A stretch of 64,000 nucleotides of DNA from Rhodococcoides corynebacterioides NBRC 14404 (GCF_001894765.1 NZ_BCWV01000003.1:310001-374000); one strand, 5' to 3'; shown: positions 16,695 to 27,682, numbered from the stretch's first letter. Notes: generated from the letters alone by a model not told the origin. Translations and numbers: made by a program.

Positions 16695-16712
16695 CCTGCC
16701 CGATCGGTCAGG
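16695..16712. promoter_or_regulatory. palindromic operator, copy 3 (upstream of mno)
   Basis: CCTGCCCGATCGGTCAGG differs from the perfect copy at one base. It overlaps the stop codon of the neighbouring MFS gene (16708-16710), which may explain the imperfect right arm. It lies 109-126 bp upstream of the mno ATG. Confidence 0.65.
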
Positions 16713-18015
16713 CGGGCTGCCTGTCCGGACCGAGCGGGCGAACGTCCCGACTGGCCCGCCGGGCGGACACCCGCGTCGCCACCACCGATCCGAGAGCGCA
16801 CGCGATGACGTACCCGCCGTACACCGTCGCGGTGACCGACAGTCCCACCGCGCCGACGACGAACCCGGCCACCACGGCCGGGAGGCCGAACGCGAGGTAG
16901 CTGAGCACGTACGTCGTCGAGAAGACGCCGGCACGATCGGCGGGCGGCGCGATCGCCCCGATCACCCGCATGGCCCCCAGAAACGCCGCACCCCAGCCGA
17001 GTCCGGAGACGGACGTGCCGACGAAGTAGACGGCCGCCGTCCCCGTCGTGAGGCCCACGAGGTCGAGGCCCACCCCCACGACGAGCACCAGCGCGCCGGC
17101 GGCCATCACTCGACGGCCTCGTGCCGCATCGGTCACCAGACGCGACGCGACGGCGGCACCCGCCGCCCCGGCCGTGAAGAGGGTGAAGATGTCGAGGCCG
17201 GCCGCGACGGCGCCGGTGAGACCGAACTCCGACCGCATGATCGACGGCCCCAGCGAGAGGTGGAAGCCGCCGAGAGACCACGTCGCCACCAGCGACGGCA
17301 TGACGGCCCAGAACGCCGGTCGGATGGTCGCGGGCAACGACATCGTCGGCGTGAGGGTTCGGCGGAGGTGACGGCGGTCGGTGAAGCCCGCGGCGACGGC
17401 GGACTCGGGAACGGTGGCCATCGCGACGGCCAGCGCGAGGAGCGCCGCGATCAGCAGGACGTACACCGTCGTGGTCGGCCAGGGCGCGAACTGCACCAGC
17501 AGACCCGCACCCATACCGCCGCCGGCGAGTCCGATCGCGGGCGCCAGGCTGTTCACCAGCGGACCGCTGCGCGGCGTCGGCGAGAGGTCGGTGATCGCCG
17601 CCGTCAACGCGCCGGTGGCGGCGCCGGCCGCGATGCCTTGCAGGATGCGCGCGGCGATCAACCACCCCACTCCGTCGGCGACCGCGAACACGATCAGGGC
17701 CACCACCAGCAGGCCGATCGACGCGAAGACCACGGGTTTGCGCCCGATGTGGTCGGACAACCCGCCGACCACCAGCAGCGCGGCGAGCAGGGCCAGCGCG
17801 TACACGGCGAACACGACCGTGAGAACGGAGGCGCCGAAGCCCCACTCCTCCCGGTACAGCGGGTAGAGCGGCGACGGCGCGCTGCTCGACGCCATGATGG
17901 TGAAGTACACGACGGCGACGATCCGGAACGCCGTGCGCCGGGAGATGCGGTCGGGCGCGGGTGCGAGGTCGGTGGTCGTCACGTCGGGTGTCAGCACTGC
18001 GCGCCGCGACATCAT
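16708..18015 (-). CDS. MFS transporter
   Basis: A 435-residue major facilitator with about 12 hydrophobic segments and the family loop GGLSDHIGRKPV between TM2 and TM3. The substrate is unknown. ATG codons at 18015 and 18012 are both possible starts. It ends 121 bp before the mno start and its stop lies inside the third palindrome, so it is probably a separate unit. It is divergent from the Mur-ligase-like gene. Confidence 0.85.
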   Translation of the reverse strand: MMSRRAVLTPDVTTTDLAPAPDRISRRTAFRIVAVVYFTIMASSSAPSPLYPLYREEWGFGASVLTVVFAVYALALLAALLVVGGLSDHIGRKPVVFASIGLLVVALIVFAVADGVGWLIAARILQGIAAGAATGALTAAITDLSPTPRSGPLVNSLAPAIGLAGGGMGAGLLVQFAPWPTTTVYVLLIAALLALAVAMATVPESAVAAGFTDRRHLRRTLTPTMSLPATIRPAFWAVMPSLVATWSLGGFHLSLGPSIMRSEFGLTGAVAAGLDIFTLFTAGAAGAAVASRLVTDAARGRRVMAAGALVLVVGVGLDLVGLTTGTAAVYFVGTSVSGLGWGAAFLGAMRVIGAIAPPADRAGVFSTTYVLSYLAFGLPAVVAGFVVGAVGLSVTATVYGGYVIACALGSVVATRVSARRASRDVRPLGPDRQPA

Positions 18016-18028
18016 TCCCTACCCGAAC

Positions 18029-18096
18029 GAGATGTCCGGTTCTCGATTGACCCGGACCGGTCGCGGGTAGGACGAACGATGCGTTCCGGACATCTC
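18029..18096. repeat. dispersed inverted repeat in divergent promoter
   Basis: GAGATGTCCGG at 18029-18039 is repeated inverted as CCGGACATCTC at 18086-18096, with 46 bp between. The arms flank the promoter region of the MFS and Mur-ligase genes; the second arm falls in the first codons of the ligase. It could be a looping operator or chance. Confidence 0.45.
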
Positions 18097-19587
18097 CCCC
18101 GCACCACCGGGACCGTCACCGTCGCGGACGTGGCGGCCTTCCTGGGGCGCGACGCCCCCGGCGTGAACGACGTCGCGATCCGGGACGTCTGCGACGACTC
18201 GCGGACCCTGCGCCCCGGCGATCTCTACCTGGCTCTGCCCGGACGCAGTCATCACGGACTCGATTTCGAACGCGACGCGATCGAGCGCGGAGCCGTCGCC
18301 GTCGTCAGTGACCGCCGTGCCGACCACCTGCCGACCGTCGTCGTGCCGCACCCGCGCGCCGTCGCCGGACCGCTCGCGTCGTGGTTCCACGGTCGGCCGT
18401 CGTCCGCACTCGAGGTCTACGGCGTCACGGGGACCAACGGCAAGACCAGCACCACGCACTTCCTCCACGCGGGCCTGCAGAGCTCGGGGCGCGCACCCGG
18501 TCTGGTGTCCGGCATCGCGATCTCCTCGACCGACGGCACCGCCGAGCGACCCGTCCGGACCACCCCCGAGGCGACCGTCCTGCACCGCACGCTCGCGACC
18601 TTCGTCCACAACGGGTGCGACAGCGCCGCGGTCGAGGTGTCGTCCCACGCCGTCGCCGAGCACCGGGTCGACGCACTGGACTTCGCGGTGCTCGCGTTCA
18701 CCAATCTCGGCCGCGACCACCTGGACTACCACGGGTCGATGGAGAACTACTTCGCCGTCAAGGCCTCGCTCTTCGACCCCGAGCGGACGCGGTTCGCGGT
18801 GATCGGTGTCGACGACGAGTGGGGTCGACGCCTGGCCGCCGAGTGCGCCGTGGACGTGGCCACCGTGTCCACATCGGACGTCGCCGCCGACGTGTTGGCC
18901 ACCGACATCGACTGCAGCGCCCACCGCACGGCGTTCCGCGCCCACACCCCGGTCGGCACGGTCGACCTCACTCTGCCGGTCCTCGGTCCACATCAGGTGT
19001 CCAACGCGCTGGTCGCGCTGGCGGCGTTGGTCGCCCGCGGTCACGACCTCGAGGCCGCCGCCCACGGCATCTCCTCGGTGCACGGCATCCCGGGTCGCCT
19101 CGAACCCGTCGCGGCCGGACAGTCGTTCACCGCCCTGGTGGATTACATGCACAACCCGTCGGGCCAACGCAGCACCGTCCCGTACCTGAGATCCATCACC
19201 CCGGGCCGACTGGTGCTGGTGATCGGCGCGACCGGCGGGCGCGACCCGGGCAAGCGGGCCGACCTCGGTGCCGTCGCCGGGCGCTGGGCCGACACCGTGA
19301 TCGTCACCGACGAAAGTCCGCAGCACGACCGGGCGGACCTACTGCGTCACGACGTCGCCGCGGGGGCACGGACCACGCCCGCGCAGGTGATCGAGATTCC
19401 CGACCGTCGTGCGGCGATCGACCGCTCCGTTGCCGGCCTGACCGACGGCGACACCGTGGTCGTGGCCGGTCGGGGAAGCGATCACTGGCAGTACTTCGGT
19501 TCGCGCCGAACGTATTTCGACGACGCGACGGAACTGTACGAGTCGATCACGCGCACGGTCGGCGCGGGGCGGTCCGTTCCGCGCTGA
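18079..19587 (+). CDS. MurE-like Mur ligase (non-canonical)
   Basis: A 502-residue ATP-dependent Mur-ligase-fold protein. The N-terminal UDP-MurNAc-binding-like domain has DSRTLRPGDLYLALPG; the ATP-binding loop is GVTGTNGKTSTTHF; the central domain has AVEVSSHAV and NLGRDHLDYH; the C-terminal domain has VIGATGGRDPGKR. It differs from cell-wall MurE at key places: DYMHNPSG instead of DYAHTPD, TDESPQHD where the diaminopimelate-recognising DNPR motif normally lies, and GRGSDHWQYF instead of GKGHE. It is not in a division/cell-wall cluster. It may ligate another amino acid or act on another acceptor. It overlaps the convergent racemase gene by 41 bp. Confidence 0.78.
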   Translation: MRSGHLPRTTGTVTVADVAAFLGRDAPGVNDVAIRDVCDDSRTLRPGDLYLALPGRSHHGLDFERDAIERGAVAVVSDRRADHLPTVVVPHPRAVAGPLASWFHGRPSSALEVYGVTGTNGKTSTTHFLHAGLQSSGRAPGLVSGIAISSTDGTAERPVRTTPEATVLHRTLATFVHNGCDSAAVEVSSHAVAEHRVDALDFAVLAFTNLGRDHLDYHGSMENYFAVKASLFDPERTRFAVIGVDDEWGRRLAAECAVDVATVSTSDVAADVLATDIDCSAHRTAFRAHTPVGTVDLTLPVLGPHQVSNALVALAALVARGHDLEAAAHGISSVHGIPGRLEPVAAGQSFTALVDYMHNPSGQRSTVPYLRSITPGRLVLVIGATGGRDPGKRADLGAVAGRWADTVIVTDESPQHDRADLLRHDVAAGARTTPAQVIEIPDRRAAIDRSVAGLTDGDTVVVAGRGSDHWQYFGSRRTYFDDATELYESITRTVGAGRSVPR

Positions 19588-20356
19588 CGGAAATCGCCCC
19601 GGACGACGCGGCGAGGAACCGACCCGCGTCGAACGACCGGGCCTGCGGAGGTAGGGAACCGGGCCGACCGGACAGGAAGACCGACAACGCACCCGCGCCC
19701 GGCGGGACACCCACGGCGTCGACCTGCCGAAGCGTCTGCGCCGCCACGGCATCCGCGCTGTCGTACATCCGCACCGTCGGAGCGAGCGAGGCCATGATCT
19801 CGTCCGCGACCAACGGATAATGCGTGCAGCCCAGGACGATCGCCTCGGTGTCGGCGGGGGTGCGCTCCGCGGACGACGCGATGGCGGCCGAGACGGCGTC
19901 GGTGTCGCCCCGGTCGATCGCGTCGGCGAGACCGTGACAGGCGACCGCCGTGACATCGGCGTCCGCGGCGAACTGCTGGATCAGCGCGGCCTGATACGAC
20001 GAGGCGGTGGTGGCGGCCGTGGCCCACACCGCGATGGTGCGGCAGTCCCGCGCGGCCGGCTTGATGGCCGGGACCGTCCCGACCACGGGGACGGAGGAGC
20101 CGAGGGCCGCGCGCGTCTCGGCGAGAGCGACGACGCTCGCGGTGTTGCACGGGAGCACCACGACGGCGGCTCCTCCGTCGACGGCGCGGCGGGCGGTGTC
20201 GACGACGCGCCGGACGGTCCACTCGATGGGCTTGGGTCCCCACGGTGCGCCCTCGGGGTCGAGGTGGAGCTGCAGGTCGAGCTCGGGGCGCGCACGACGG
20301 AGCCGGGCCGCGGTCGGCAGGGAACCGAGTCCGGAGTCGATCAGCGCGACGGTCAC
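19547..20356 (-). CDS. Asp/Glu racemase, MurI-like
   Basis: A 269-residue racemase-fold protein. Both catalytic cysteine motifs are visible: VLPCNTASV and LGCTHYPL. The N-terminal ALIDSGLGSL corresponds to the DSGxGG loop of glutamate racemase. The GTG start at 20356 is supported by a TAGACT box 8 nt upstream; the longer frame is not coding-like. Glutamate racemase supplies D-Glu for peptidoglycan. The gene's position tail-to-tail with a divergent Mur ligase suggests a linked pathway, but a true cell-wall murI elsewhere in the genome cannot be checked from this window. Confidence 0.8.
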   Translation of the reverse strand: MTVALIDSGLGSLPTAARLRRARPELDLQLHLDPEGAPWGPKPIEWTVRRVVDTARRAVDGGAAVVVLPCNTASVVALAETRAALGSSVPVVGTVPAIKPAARDCRTIAVWATAATTASSYQAALIQQFAADADVTAVACHGLADAIDRGDTDAVSAAIASSAERTPADTEAIVLGCTHYPLVADEIMASLAPTVRMYDSADAVAAQTLRQVDAVGVPPGAGALSVFLSGRPGSLPPQARSFDAGRFLAASSGAISVSAERTAPRRPCA

Positions 20357-20364
20357 GGTAGTCG

Positions 20365-20370
20365 AGTCTA
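20365..20370 (-). promoter_or_regulatory. -10 element of racemase gene
   Basis: TAGACT on the minus strand, 8 nt before the GTG start at 20356, predicts a leaderless transcript. Confidence 0.45.
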
Positions 20371-20410
20371 GCGGCGCGCGACGGCGCACTCCGCACCCGG
20401 AAACGCCGAA

Positions 20411-20438
20411 CGGCGCCCACCCCGAAGGGTGAGCGCCG
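20411..20438 (-). terminator. stem-loop terminator after tuf
   Basis: A hairpin with arms CGGCGC-x-CACCC and its complement, one C-A mismatch and a TTCG loop (minus strand). It begins about 40 bp downstream of the tuf stop. No long U-tract follows, as is common in high-GC actinobacteria. Confidence 0.75.
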
Positions 20439-20477
20439 CAGGCTCGAGTCGGACCTGGAGGCCCTACTCGAAGGGTC

Positions 20478-21668
20478 TTACTTGACGATCTTCGTGACGC
20501 GACCGGCGCCGACGGTACGACCACCCTCACGGATGGCGAACCGCAGGCCCTCGTCCATGGCGACCGGCTGAATCAGCACGACGGACATCTCGGTGTTGTC
20601 ACCGGGCATGACCATCTCGGTGCCCTCGGGGAGGGTCACGACGCCCGTCACGTCCGTGGTACGGAAGTAGAACTGCGGGCGGTAGTTGTTGAAGAACGGG
20701 GTGTGGCGACCGCCCTCGTCCTTCGACAGGATGTACGCCTGGCCCTCGAACTCCGTGTGGGGAGTGGTGGTGCCGGGCTTGACGACGACCTGTCCACGCT
20801 CGACGTCCTCGCGCTTGATGCCGCGGACGAGGAGGCCGACGTTGTCGCCCGCCTGGCCCGAGTCGAGCAGCTTGCGGAACATCTCGATGCCGGTGACCGT
20901 GGTCTTGGTGGACTTCTCGCGGATGCCGACGATCTCGACGTCCTCGTTCACGTTGATCTGTCCACGCTCGACACGGCCGGTGACGACGGTGCCGCGGCCG
21001 GTGATGGTGAAGACGTCCTCGACGGGCATGAGGAACGGCTTGTCGGTCTCGCGGACCGGGTCCGGGATGGAGTCGTCGACGGCCTGCATGAGCTCGGCGA
21101 CCGACTCGGCCCACTTCTCGTCACCCTCGAGGGCCTTGAGAGCGGAGACCTTGACGACGGGGGCGTCCTCGTCGAACTCCTGCGCAGCGAGGAGCTCGCG
21201 GACCTCCATCTCGACGAGCTCGATGATCTCGTCGTCGTCCACCATGTCGGCCTTGTTCAGGGCGACGAGGATGTAGGGCACGCCGACCTGGCGGGCGAGC
21301 AGCACGTGCTCACGCGTCTGGGGCATCGGGCCGTCGGTGGCCGCCACGACCAGGATCGCACCGTCCATCTGCGCCGCGCCGGTGATCATGTTCTTGATGT
21401 AGTCGGCGTGACCCGGAGCATCGACGTGCGCGTAGTGGCGCTTCTCCGTCTGGTACTCGACGTGGGAGATGTTGATCGTGATACCACGAGCCTTCTCCTC
21501 GGGAGCCTTGTCGATCTGATCGAAGGCAAAGCTCTCGTTGAGGTCGGGGTACTTGTCGTGCAGAACCTTGGTGATCGCTGCGGTCAGCGTCGTCTTGCCG
21601 TGGTCAACGTGACCGATGGTCCCGATGTTGACGTGCGGCTTCGTCCGCTCGAACTTCGCCTTCGCCAC
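20478..21668 (-). CDS. tuf: elongation factor Tu
   Basis: A 396-residue EF-Tu, normal length, delivering aminoacyl-tRNA to the ribosome. GTPase motifs are [22 protein letters not shown] and NKADMVDD. The start is GTG at 21668, preceded by AGGAGGA. It is the last gene of the str operon (rpsL-rpsG-fusA-tuf), 105 bp after fusA, and is followed by a strong hairpin. Confidence 0.98.
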   Translation of the reverse strand: MAKAKFERTKPHVNIGTIGHVDHGKTTLTAAITKVLHDKYPDLNESFAFDQIDKAPEEKARGITINISHVEYQTEKRHYAHVDAPGHADYIKNMITGAAQMDGAILVVAATDGPMPQTREHVLLARQVGVPYILVALNKADMVDDDEIIELVEMEVRELLAAQEFDEDAPVVKVSALKALEGDEKWAESVAELMQAVDDSIPDPVRETDKPFLMPVEDVFTITGRGTVVTGRVERGQINVNEDVEIVGIREKSTKTTVTGIEMFRKLLDSGQAGDNVGLLVRGIKREDVERGQVVVKPGTTTPHTEFEGQAYILSKDEGGRHTPFFNNYRPQFYFRTTDVTGVVTLPEGTEMVMPGDNTEMSVVLIQPVAMDEGLRFAIREGGRTVGAGRVTKIVK

Positions 21669-21773
21669 TGTGTGTCCTCCTGGACTGTCGATGTCTGCGG
21701 TGTGCAGTCTTTTACGGTAGGTGGTGCCGGGACCGGCCGAGTCGGCCGGTCCCTTCGGTCCTGCGTTCGGAGA

Positions 21774-23876
<2,103 letters not shown>

Positions 23877-23972
23877 GAATTCATCCCGCCTTGGTGTTGG
23901 AAGAGGTAGTTCTCGGTCGGATCAACGCCCGGGCGGCGCCGGATAGTTCCGGCGCCACCGGGCGTTACGCGA

Positions 23973-24443
23973 TCACCAGCGGTAGTGCGCGAACGCCTTG
24001 TTGGCTTCCGCCATCTTGTGCGTGTCCTCGCGGCGCTTCACCGCGGCACCGAGGCCGTTGCTGGCGTCGAGAAGCTCGTTGGCCAGACGCTCGACCATCG
24101 TCTTCTCACGACGAGCGCGCGAGAACGAGACGAGCCAGCGGAGCGCCAGCGTGGTGGACCGGCCGGGACGAACCTCGACCGGCACCTGGTAGGTGGCGCC
24201 ACCGACACGACGGCTGCGGACCTCGAGGGCCGGCTTGACGTTGTCGAGGGCGCGCTTGAGCGTCACGACGGGATCGGTACCCGTCTTCTCGCGTGCCTGC
24301 TCGAGAGCCTGGTACACGATGCGCTCGGCGGTCGACTTCTTGCCGTCCATGAGGATCTTGTTGACGAGCTGCGTGACCAGCGGCGATCCGTAGACCGGGT
24401 CGTTGATCAGCGGGCGCTTGGGTGCAGGTCCCTTGCGTGGCAT
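23973..24443 (-). CDS. rpsG: 30S ribosomal protein S7
   Basis: A 156-residue S7, the standard actinobacterial length, starting [10 protein letters not shown] at 24443. It is a primary 16S rRNA-binding protein of the small subunit head. The start codon is one base after the rpsL stop (TGACATG), so the two are tightly coupled. GGAG lies about 12 nt upstream inside rpsL. Confidence 0.98.
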   Translation of the reverse strand: MPRKGPAPKRPLINDPVYGSPLVTQLVNKILMDGKKSTAERIVYQALEQAREKTGTDPVVTLKRALDNVKPALEVRSRRVGGATYQVPVEVRPGRSTTLALRWLVSFSRARREKTMVERLANELLDASNGLGAAVKRREDTHKMAEANKAFAHYRW

Positions 24444-24444
24444 G

Positions 24445-24819
24445 TCAGCTCTTCTCCTTCTTCGCGCCGTAACGGCTGCGAGCCTGCTTGCGGTTCTTGA
24501 CACCCTGGGTGTCGAGCGAGCCGCGGATGATCTTGTACCGAACACCCGGGAGGTCCTTCACACGACCGCCGCGAACGAGCACCATCGAGTGCTCCTGCAG
24601 GTTGTGACCCTCACCGGGGATGTAGGCCGTGACCTCCACCGCGCTGGTCAAGCGCACGCGCGCGACCTTACGGAGTGCGGAGTTCGGCTTCTTGGGCGTC
24701 GTGGTGTACACGCGGGTGCACACGCCGCGACGCTGCGGTCCGCCCTTGAGGGCGGCGGTCTTCAGTTTCGCGACCTTGTCGGTGCGACCCTTGCGGACCA
24801 GCTGGTTGATCGTTGGCAT
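24445..24819 (-). CDS. rpsL: 30S ribosomal protein S12
   Basis: A 124-residue S12 beginning [11 protein letters not shown] at 24819; upstream in-frame codons are non-coding leader. The streptomycin-related lysines are wild type: [11 protein letters not shown] and the later [10 protein letters not shown]. It is the first gene of the rpsL-rpsG-fusA-tuf operon. Confidence 0.98.
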   Translation of the reverse strand: MPTINQLVRKGRTDKVAKLKTAALKGGPQRRGVCTRVYTTTPKKPNSALRKVARVRLTSAVEVTAYIPGEGHNLQEHSMVLVRGGRVKDLPGVRYKIIRGSLDTQGVKNRKQARSRYGAKKEKS

Positions 24820-25118
24820 GAACCGGCTTTCTTCGTGTCGAGAATCAGGGATGGAAAGCAGTTGGGACAAGGAAGCGCTGCCCCTCACCCGGTACCGTTT
24901 CCGGCACTGCCACCGCGGGTCTTCTCACCCCGCGGTCGGGTGTGTCGCATACCCCCACACGGTAGCCATGAGCTTGCTCGGCAAAGAACATGAGCACGGC
25001 TGTACCTCGTATAGGCACACAGACGGTCCGGACGCGCCGGACACAACCCACGACGATACCCGTCGGCGCGCCTGCGGGTCAAAACGCACCTCGATCGGGT
25101 ACAGGCGTGATCGCCCGA
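24820..25118 (-). promoter_or_regulatory. leader/promoter region of the str operon
   Basis: There is no gene in these 299 bp. On the minus strand, TATACG (25008-25013) and TACCGT further downstream are possible -10 elements for the ribosomal operon, implying a long 5' leader. I see no riboswitch or tRNA-like fold. A small TGATCG-CC-CGATCA dyad lies at the far end (25108-25121), over the stop of the lipoprotein gene. Confidence 0.4.
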
Positions 25119-25643
25119 TCAGGCGCTCAGGTTCAGCGAGAGCTGCATGAGGCGCGTGGCCGCCTCGCACGGATCCGCCGGATTGCCCGGCCGGAACTGC
25201 ACCCACCACCCGATCACCCCGGAAACCGGCGACGGCGCACTCACTCCGCACGACGCCGGATCGTCGGGCTGCCGGATCTCGATGGCCCCGCGGGAGGACA
25301 CCGTCACGTCCGTGACGGTCCAGCCCATCCGCTCGTTCGCCTCCCGCTCGGCGGCGAGCGAACCGGACTCGAACCAGTCGAAGGTCACCTTGACGGCACC
25401 GGCCGGACCGGTGACGTCCCACCGACAGATGGCGCCGAGGAAACCCTGATCGATCGCCGTGCCGCCGACCACGTCCGCGATCTGCTCCGGGGTGACGGTG
25501 TTGCACTCCTCGAGCAGCGATTGGAACTCCTGATCGCCCGTGTTCGCGCCCACCGGGACCGGCCGGCCCTCGATGGTGGAACTACAGCCCGCGAGCAGCA
25601 GGGCCGCGGCGGCGAGCGCGGCGAGCGGCGCCGGTCGTCTCAC
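25119..25643 (-). CDS. DUF3558 lipoprotein
   Basis: A 174-residue predicted lipoprotein. The N-terminal signal has a hydrophobic core and the lipobox LLLAGC, so it should be anchored to the outer face of the membrane. The DUF3558 pattern is seen in CNTVTPEQIADVVGG, ICRWDV and the late DPCEAATRL. The GTG start at 25643 overlaps the stop of a related upstream gene (GTGA). Function of the family is unknown in general; some members are accessory lipoproteins in actinobacterial envelopes. Confidence 0.82.
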   Translation of the reverse strand: MRRPAPLAALAAAALLLAGCSSTIEGRPVPVGANTGDQEFQSLLEECNTVTPEQIADVVGGTAIDQGFLGAICRWDVTGPAGAVKVTFDWFESGSLAAEREANERMGWTVTDVTVSSRGAIEIRQPDDPASCGVSAPSPVSGVIGWWVQFRPGNPADPCEAATRLMQLSLNLSA

Positions 25644-26167
25644 TGCGCACGCTCCGCGACGGTCTCGAGCAGCTGCCGCCCCACCACACACGGGTCGGCG
25701 GTGGGGGCGACGTCCGCGTACGTCACCGACAGGTGGACGAAGTCCGAGCCGTACTGCAGCGCGCTCTCGCACAACACCGGCTGTCCGAGGGCGTCCTGGT
25801 AGAGCGCCTCGAAGCCGGACTGCCCGGCGATCTCGATGTCCGCGGCGGGTCGGCCGATCAGCTCGGACCCCGCGCGCTCCCGGCCGATCGGACTGCCGCG
25901 ATACCAGGAGAAGCTGACCGACGGCCCGGTCGGACCGGAGACCTCCCACTCGCATCCGACCGAGTTGCGGGTGACCGTCGCGAAGGCGGGCACCGCGAAC
26001 GCCTGCCGAACCTCGTCGTCGGTCAACTGTCCGCAGACCCCGAAGAACGGCCCCGGCCGATCGGCCGCGGTGGTCGTGGTCGGCCCGGCCGCGGTGTCGG
26101 ACGTGCCGCCGCAGGCGGTCAGCGCCGCCGCTGCTGCCAGGCCCACGGCCCACCGCACCGGTCTCAT
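25640..26167 (-). CDS. DUF3558 lipoprotein (paralogue)
   Basis: A 175-residue predicted lipoprotein with lipobox AALTACG, a Thr-rich linker and the DUF3558 layout (CGQLTDDEVRQAF, GCEWEV, DPCVVGRQLL). It is probably a tandem duplicate of the following gene, with which it is translationally coupled. The ATG at 26167 is preferred over 26176 because TAGGGT (26175-26180) sits 7 nt before it as a leaderless promoter. Confidence 0.82.
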   Translation of the reverse strand: MRPVRWAVGLAAAAALTACGGTSDTAAGPTTTTAADRPGPFFGVCGQLTDDEVRQAFAVPAFATVTRNSVGCEWEVSGPTGPSVSFSWYRGSPIGRERAGSELIGRPAADIEIAGQSGFEALYQDALGQPVLCESALQYGSDFVHLSVTYADVAPTADPCVVGRQLLETVAERAQ

Positions 26168-26221
26168 GCCCGGCACCCTACAAGGAACGGCCGGTCGACT
26201 CGCCCCGTCACGTCGCGCCCG

Positions 26222-26836
26222 TCAGGTCGCCGCCGTCGGCACCGGCAGGGACGCGTCCAACACCGTCGCCCAGGCCTTGACGATCTCGCCGCGCCGTCGG
26301 GAGTCGTCGCTGAGCACGTCGGCGAGTCCGAGCCCGCGGGCGAGGTCGAGCGTGGCCTGGACCAACCGATGGGTGCGGGGATCGGCGTCGTCGACGCCGA
26401 GGTGTCGCACCGCAGTGCGGTGGGCCGCCCGGCCGAACTTGTCCTCGAGCGGCAGCACGCGCGCGCGGAGGTCGGGATCGGACGACGCCGCCGTCCACAC
26501 CTGCAGCGCCGCCTTGAACATGGGGCCCGTGTAGTACTCGACCAGCCGTGCGACGACGGCCTCGGTGCGCTCCGCACCCGTCGGCAGATCGTGCTCCTCG
26601 GCCACCGCGTCACCCATTCGGGTGTCGAACATGTAATCCAGTGCCGCCGTGATCAGATCCTCGCGAGTGGGGAAGTGATGCTGAGTGGCGCCGCGTGACA
26701 CACCGGCCCGTTCGGCGACGTGACCGACGGTGGTGGGTCCCCAGCCCTGCTCGGCGAGGGACTCGATGGTGGCCTCCAGCAACCGTTGCCGAGTGGCCCG
26801 GCTGCGATCCTGCTTCGGCTCCCGCGGCGCGACCAC
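26222..26836 (-). CDS. TetR-family regulator of the accA2/accD2 operon
   Basis: A 204-residue TetR repressor with the N-terminal helix-turn-helix TTVGHVAERAGVSRGATQHHF and an all-helical ligand domain. It begins 3 bp after the enoyl-CoA hydratase stop, so it is the last gene of the acyl-CoA operon. It is the natural candidate to bind the inverted repeat at 36411-36430 upstream of the first gene, giving autoregulation; an acyl-CoA inducer would be expected. It is not MftR, being 20 kb from mftA and in another operon. Confidence 0.85.
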   Translation of the reverse strand: MVAPREPKQDRSRATRQRLLEATIESLAEQGWGPTTVGHVAERAGVSRGATQHHFPTREDLITAALDYMFDTRMGDAVAEEHDLPTGAERTEAVVARLVEYYTGPMFKAALQVWTAASSDPDLRARVLPLEDKFGRAAHRTAVRHLGVDDADPRTHRLVQATLDLARGLGLADVLSDDSRRRGEIVKAWATVLDASLPVPTAAT

Positions 26837-26839
26837 GTG

Positions 26840-27682
26840 CTACCCCCTCACGACGGCCCAGGACGGTGGGCGCTTCTCCAGGAACGCCATCATCCCCTCC
26901 CGCGCCTCGGCCGACGCGAAGAGGCGGGCGGAGTCCGCGGCGAGGGCGTCGGCGCGGCGGTCGAACTCGTCGAGGACGGCGGCCGTGGTGAGCTTCTTGG
27001 TCTCGGCCAGGCCCTGCGGGGAGGACAGGCGGAACGACGCGAGCAGGGGCCGGACCGCCGCGGACGGATCGTCCACCGCCTCGGTGATCAGACCCCACGC
27101 GGCGGCCTCGGCCGGGCCCACCTTCTCCCCGGTGAGGAACAGTCGACTCGCTGCCCGCGAGGTCAGCCGCGGCAGCACCGTCAGCGAGATGATCGACGGC
27201 GCCAATCCGAGCCGCGCCTCGGTGAGCGCGAACGTGCTGCGCGGCCCGGCGATCACGACGTCGCACGCCGCGATCAGACCCATACCGCCGGCTCGGACGT
27301 GCCCGTCGATCAGACCGATCACCGGAACCGGCGCCTCGACGACGGCGCGCAACAACTCCACCATCTGCGCCGTCCGCGTGGCGGGGTCCGCACCCGCCTC
27401 GGTGAGATCTGCTCCGGCGCAGAAGGTTCCACCGGTGTGGGTCAGCACCACGGCGCGCACGTCCGGGTCGACGCCGGCCCGACGCACCCCGTCCAGCACG
27501 CCGACGACCAGGGCGGAGGAGAGCGCGTTGCGGTTGTGCGGGCTGTCGAGCGTGAGCGTGACGACGCCCGCGTCCCGCGCCTCGCGGACGGGCGGCGACT
27601 CGGGCGACTCGGTCGACTCGGGCGACTCGGTCGACTCGGTCGACTCAGTCGGCTCGGGCGACTCGATCGACTCAGCCGCCAT
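26840..27682 (-). CDS. echA7: enoyl-CoA hydratase/isomerase (EchA7-like)
   Basis: A 280-residue crotonase-fold protein. Core motifs are NRNALSSALV, the oxyanion-hole strands FCAGADL and GHVRAGGMGLIAACDVVIAG, and LPRLTSRAASRLFLTGE. It hydrates or isomerises enoyl-CoA intermediates. The first ~30 residues are an unusual Pro-Glu-Ser-Thr repeat encoded by tandem 9-mers; homologues usually begin near VVTLTLDSP. The ATG shares one base with the stop of the acyl-CoA dehydrogenase (TGATG). The operon order matches Mycobacterium tuberculosis echA7-fadE12-accA2-accD2-fadE13. Confidence 0.85.
   Translation of the reverse strand: MAAESIESPEPTESTESTESPESTESPESPPVREARDAGVVTLTLDSPHNRNALSSALVVGVLDGVRRAGVDPDVRAVVLTHTGGTFCAGADLTEAGADPATRTAQMVELLRAVVEAPVPVIGLIDGHVRAGGMGLIAACDVVIAGPRSTFALTEARLGLAPSIISLTVLPRLTSRAASRLFLTGEKVGPAEAAAWGLITEAVDDPSAAVRPLLASFRLSSPQGLAETKKLTTAAVLDEFDRRADALAADSARLFASAEAREGMMAFLEKRPPSWAVVRG
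27596..27672. repeat. 9-bp tandem repeat in the 5' end of echA7
   Basis: About eight imperfect copies of GACTCGGTC encode the Thr-Glu-Ser/Pro-Glu-Ser N-terminal tract of the enoyl-CoA hydratase. Such tracts can change length by slippage in whole triplets without breaking the frame. Confidence 0.8.

Noticed and set aside
24445-24819. Streptomycin-resistance substitutions in rpsL
   Set aside because: Both critical lysines are present in the S12 sequence, so there is no sign of a resistance allele.
25108-25121. TGATCG-CC-CGATCA dyad as a fourth copy of the mno/mft palindrome or a terminator
   Set aside because: It shares only the common GATCG core, has short arms and no U-tract, and overlaps a lipoprotein stop codon.
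26222-26836. TetR gene as the mycofactocin regulator MftR
   Set aside because: It is the last gene of the accA2/accD2 operon, 20 kb from mftA, and a matching operator is found at that operon instead.
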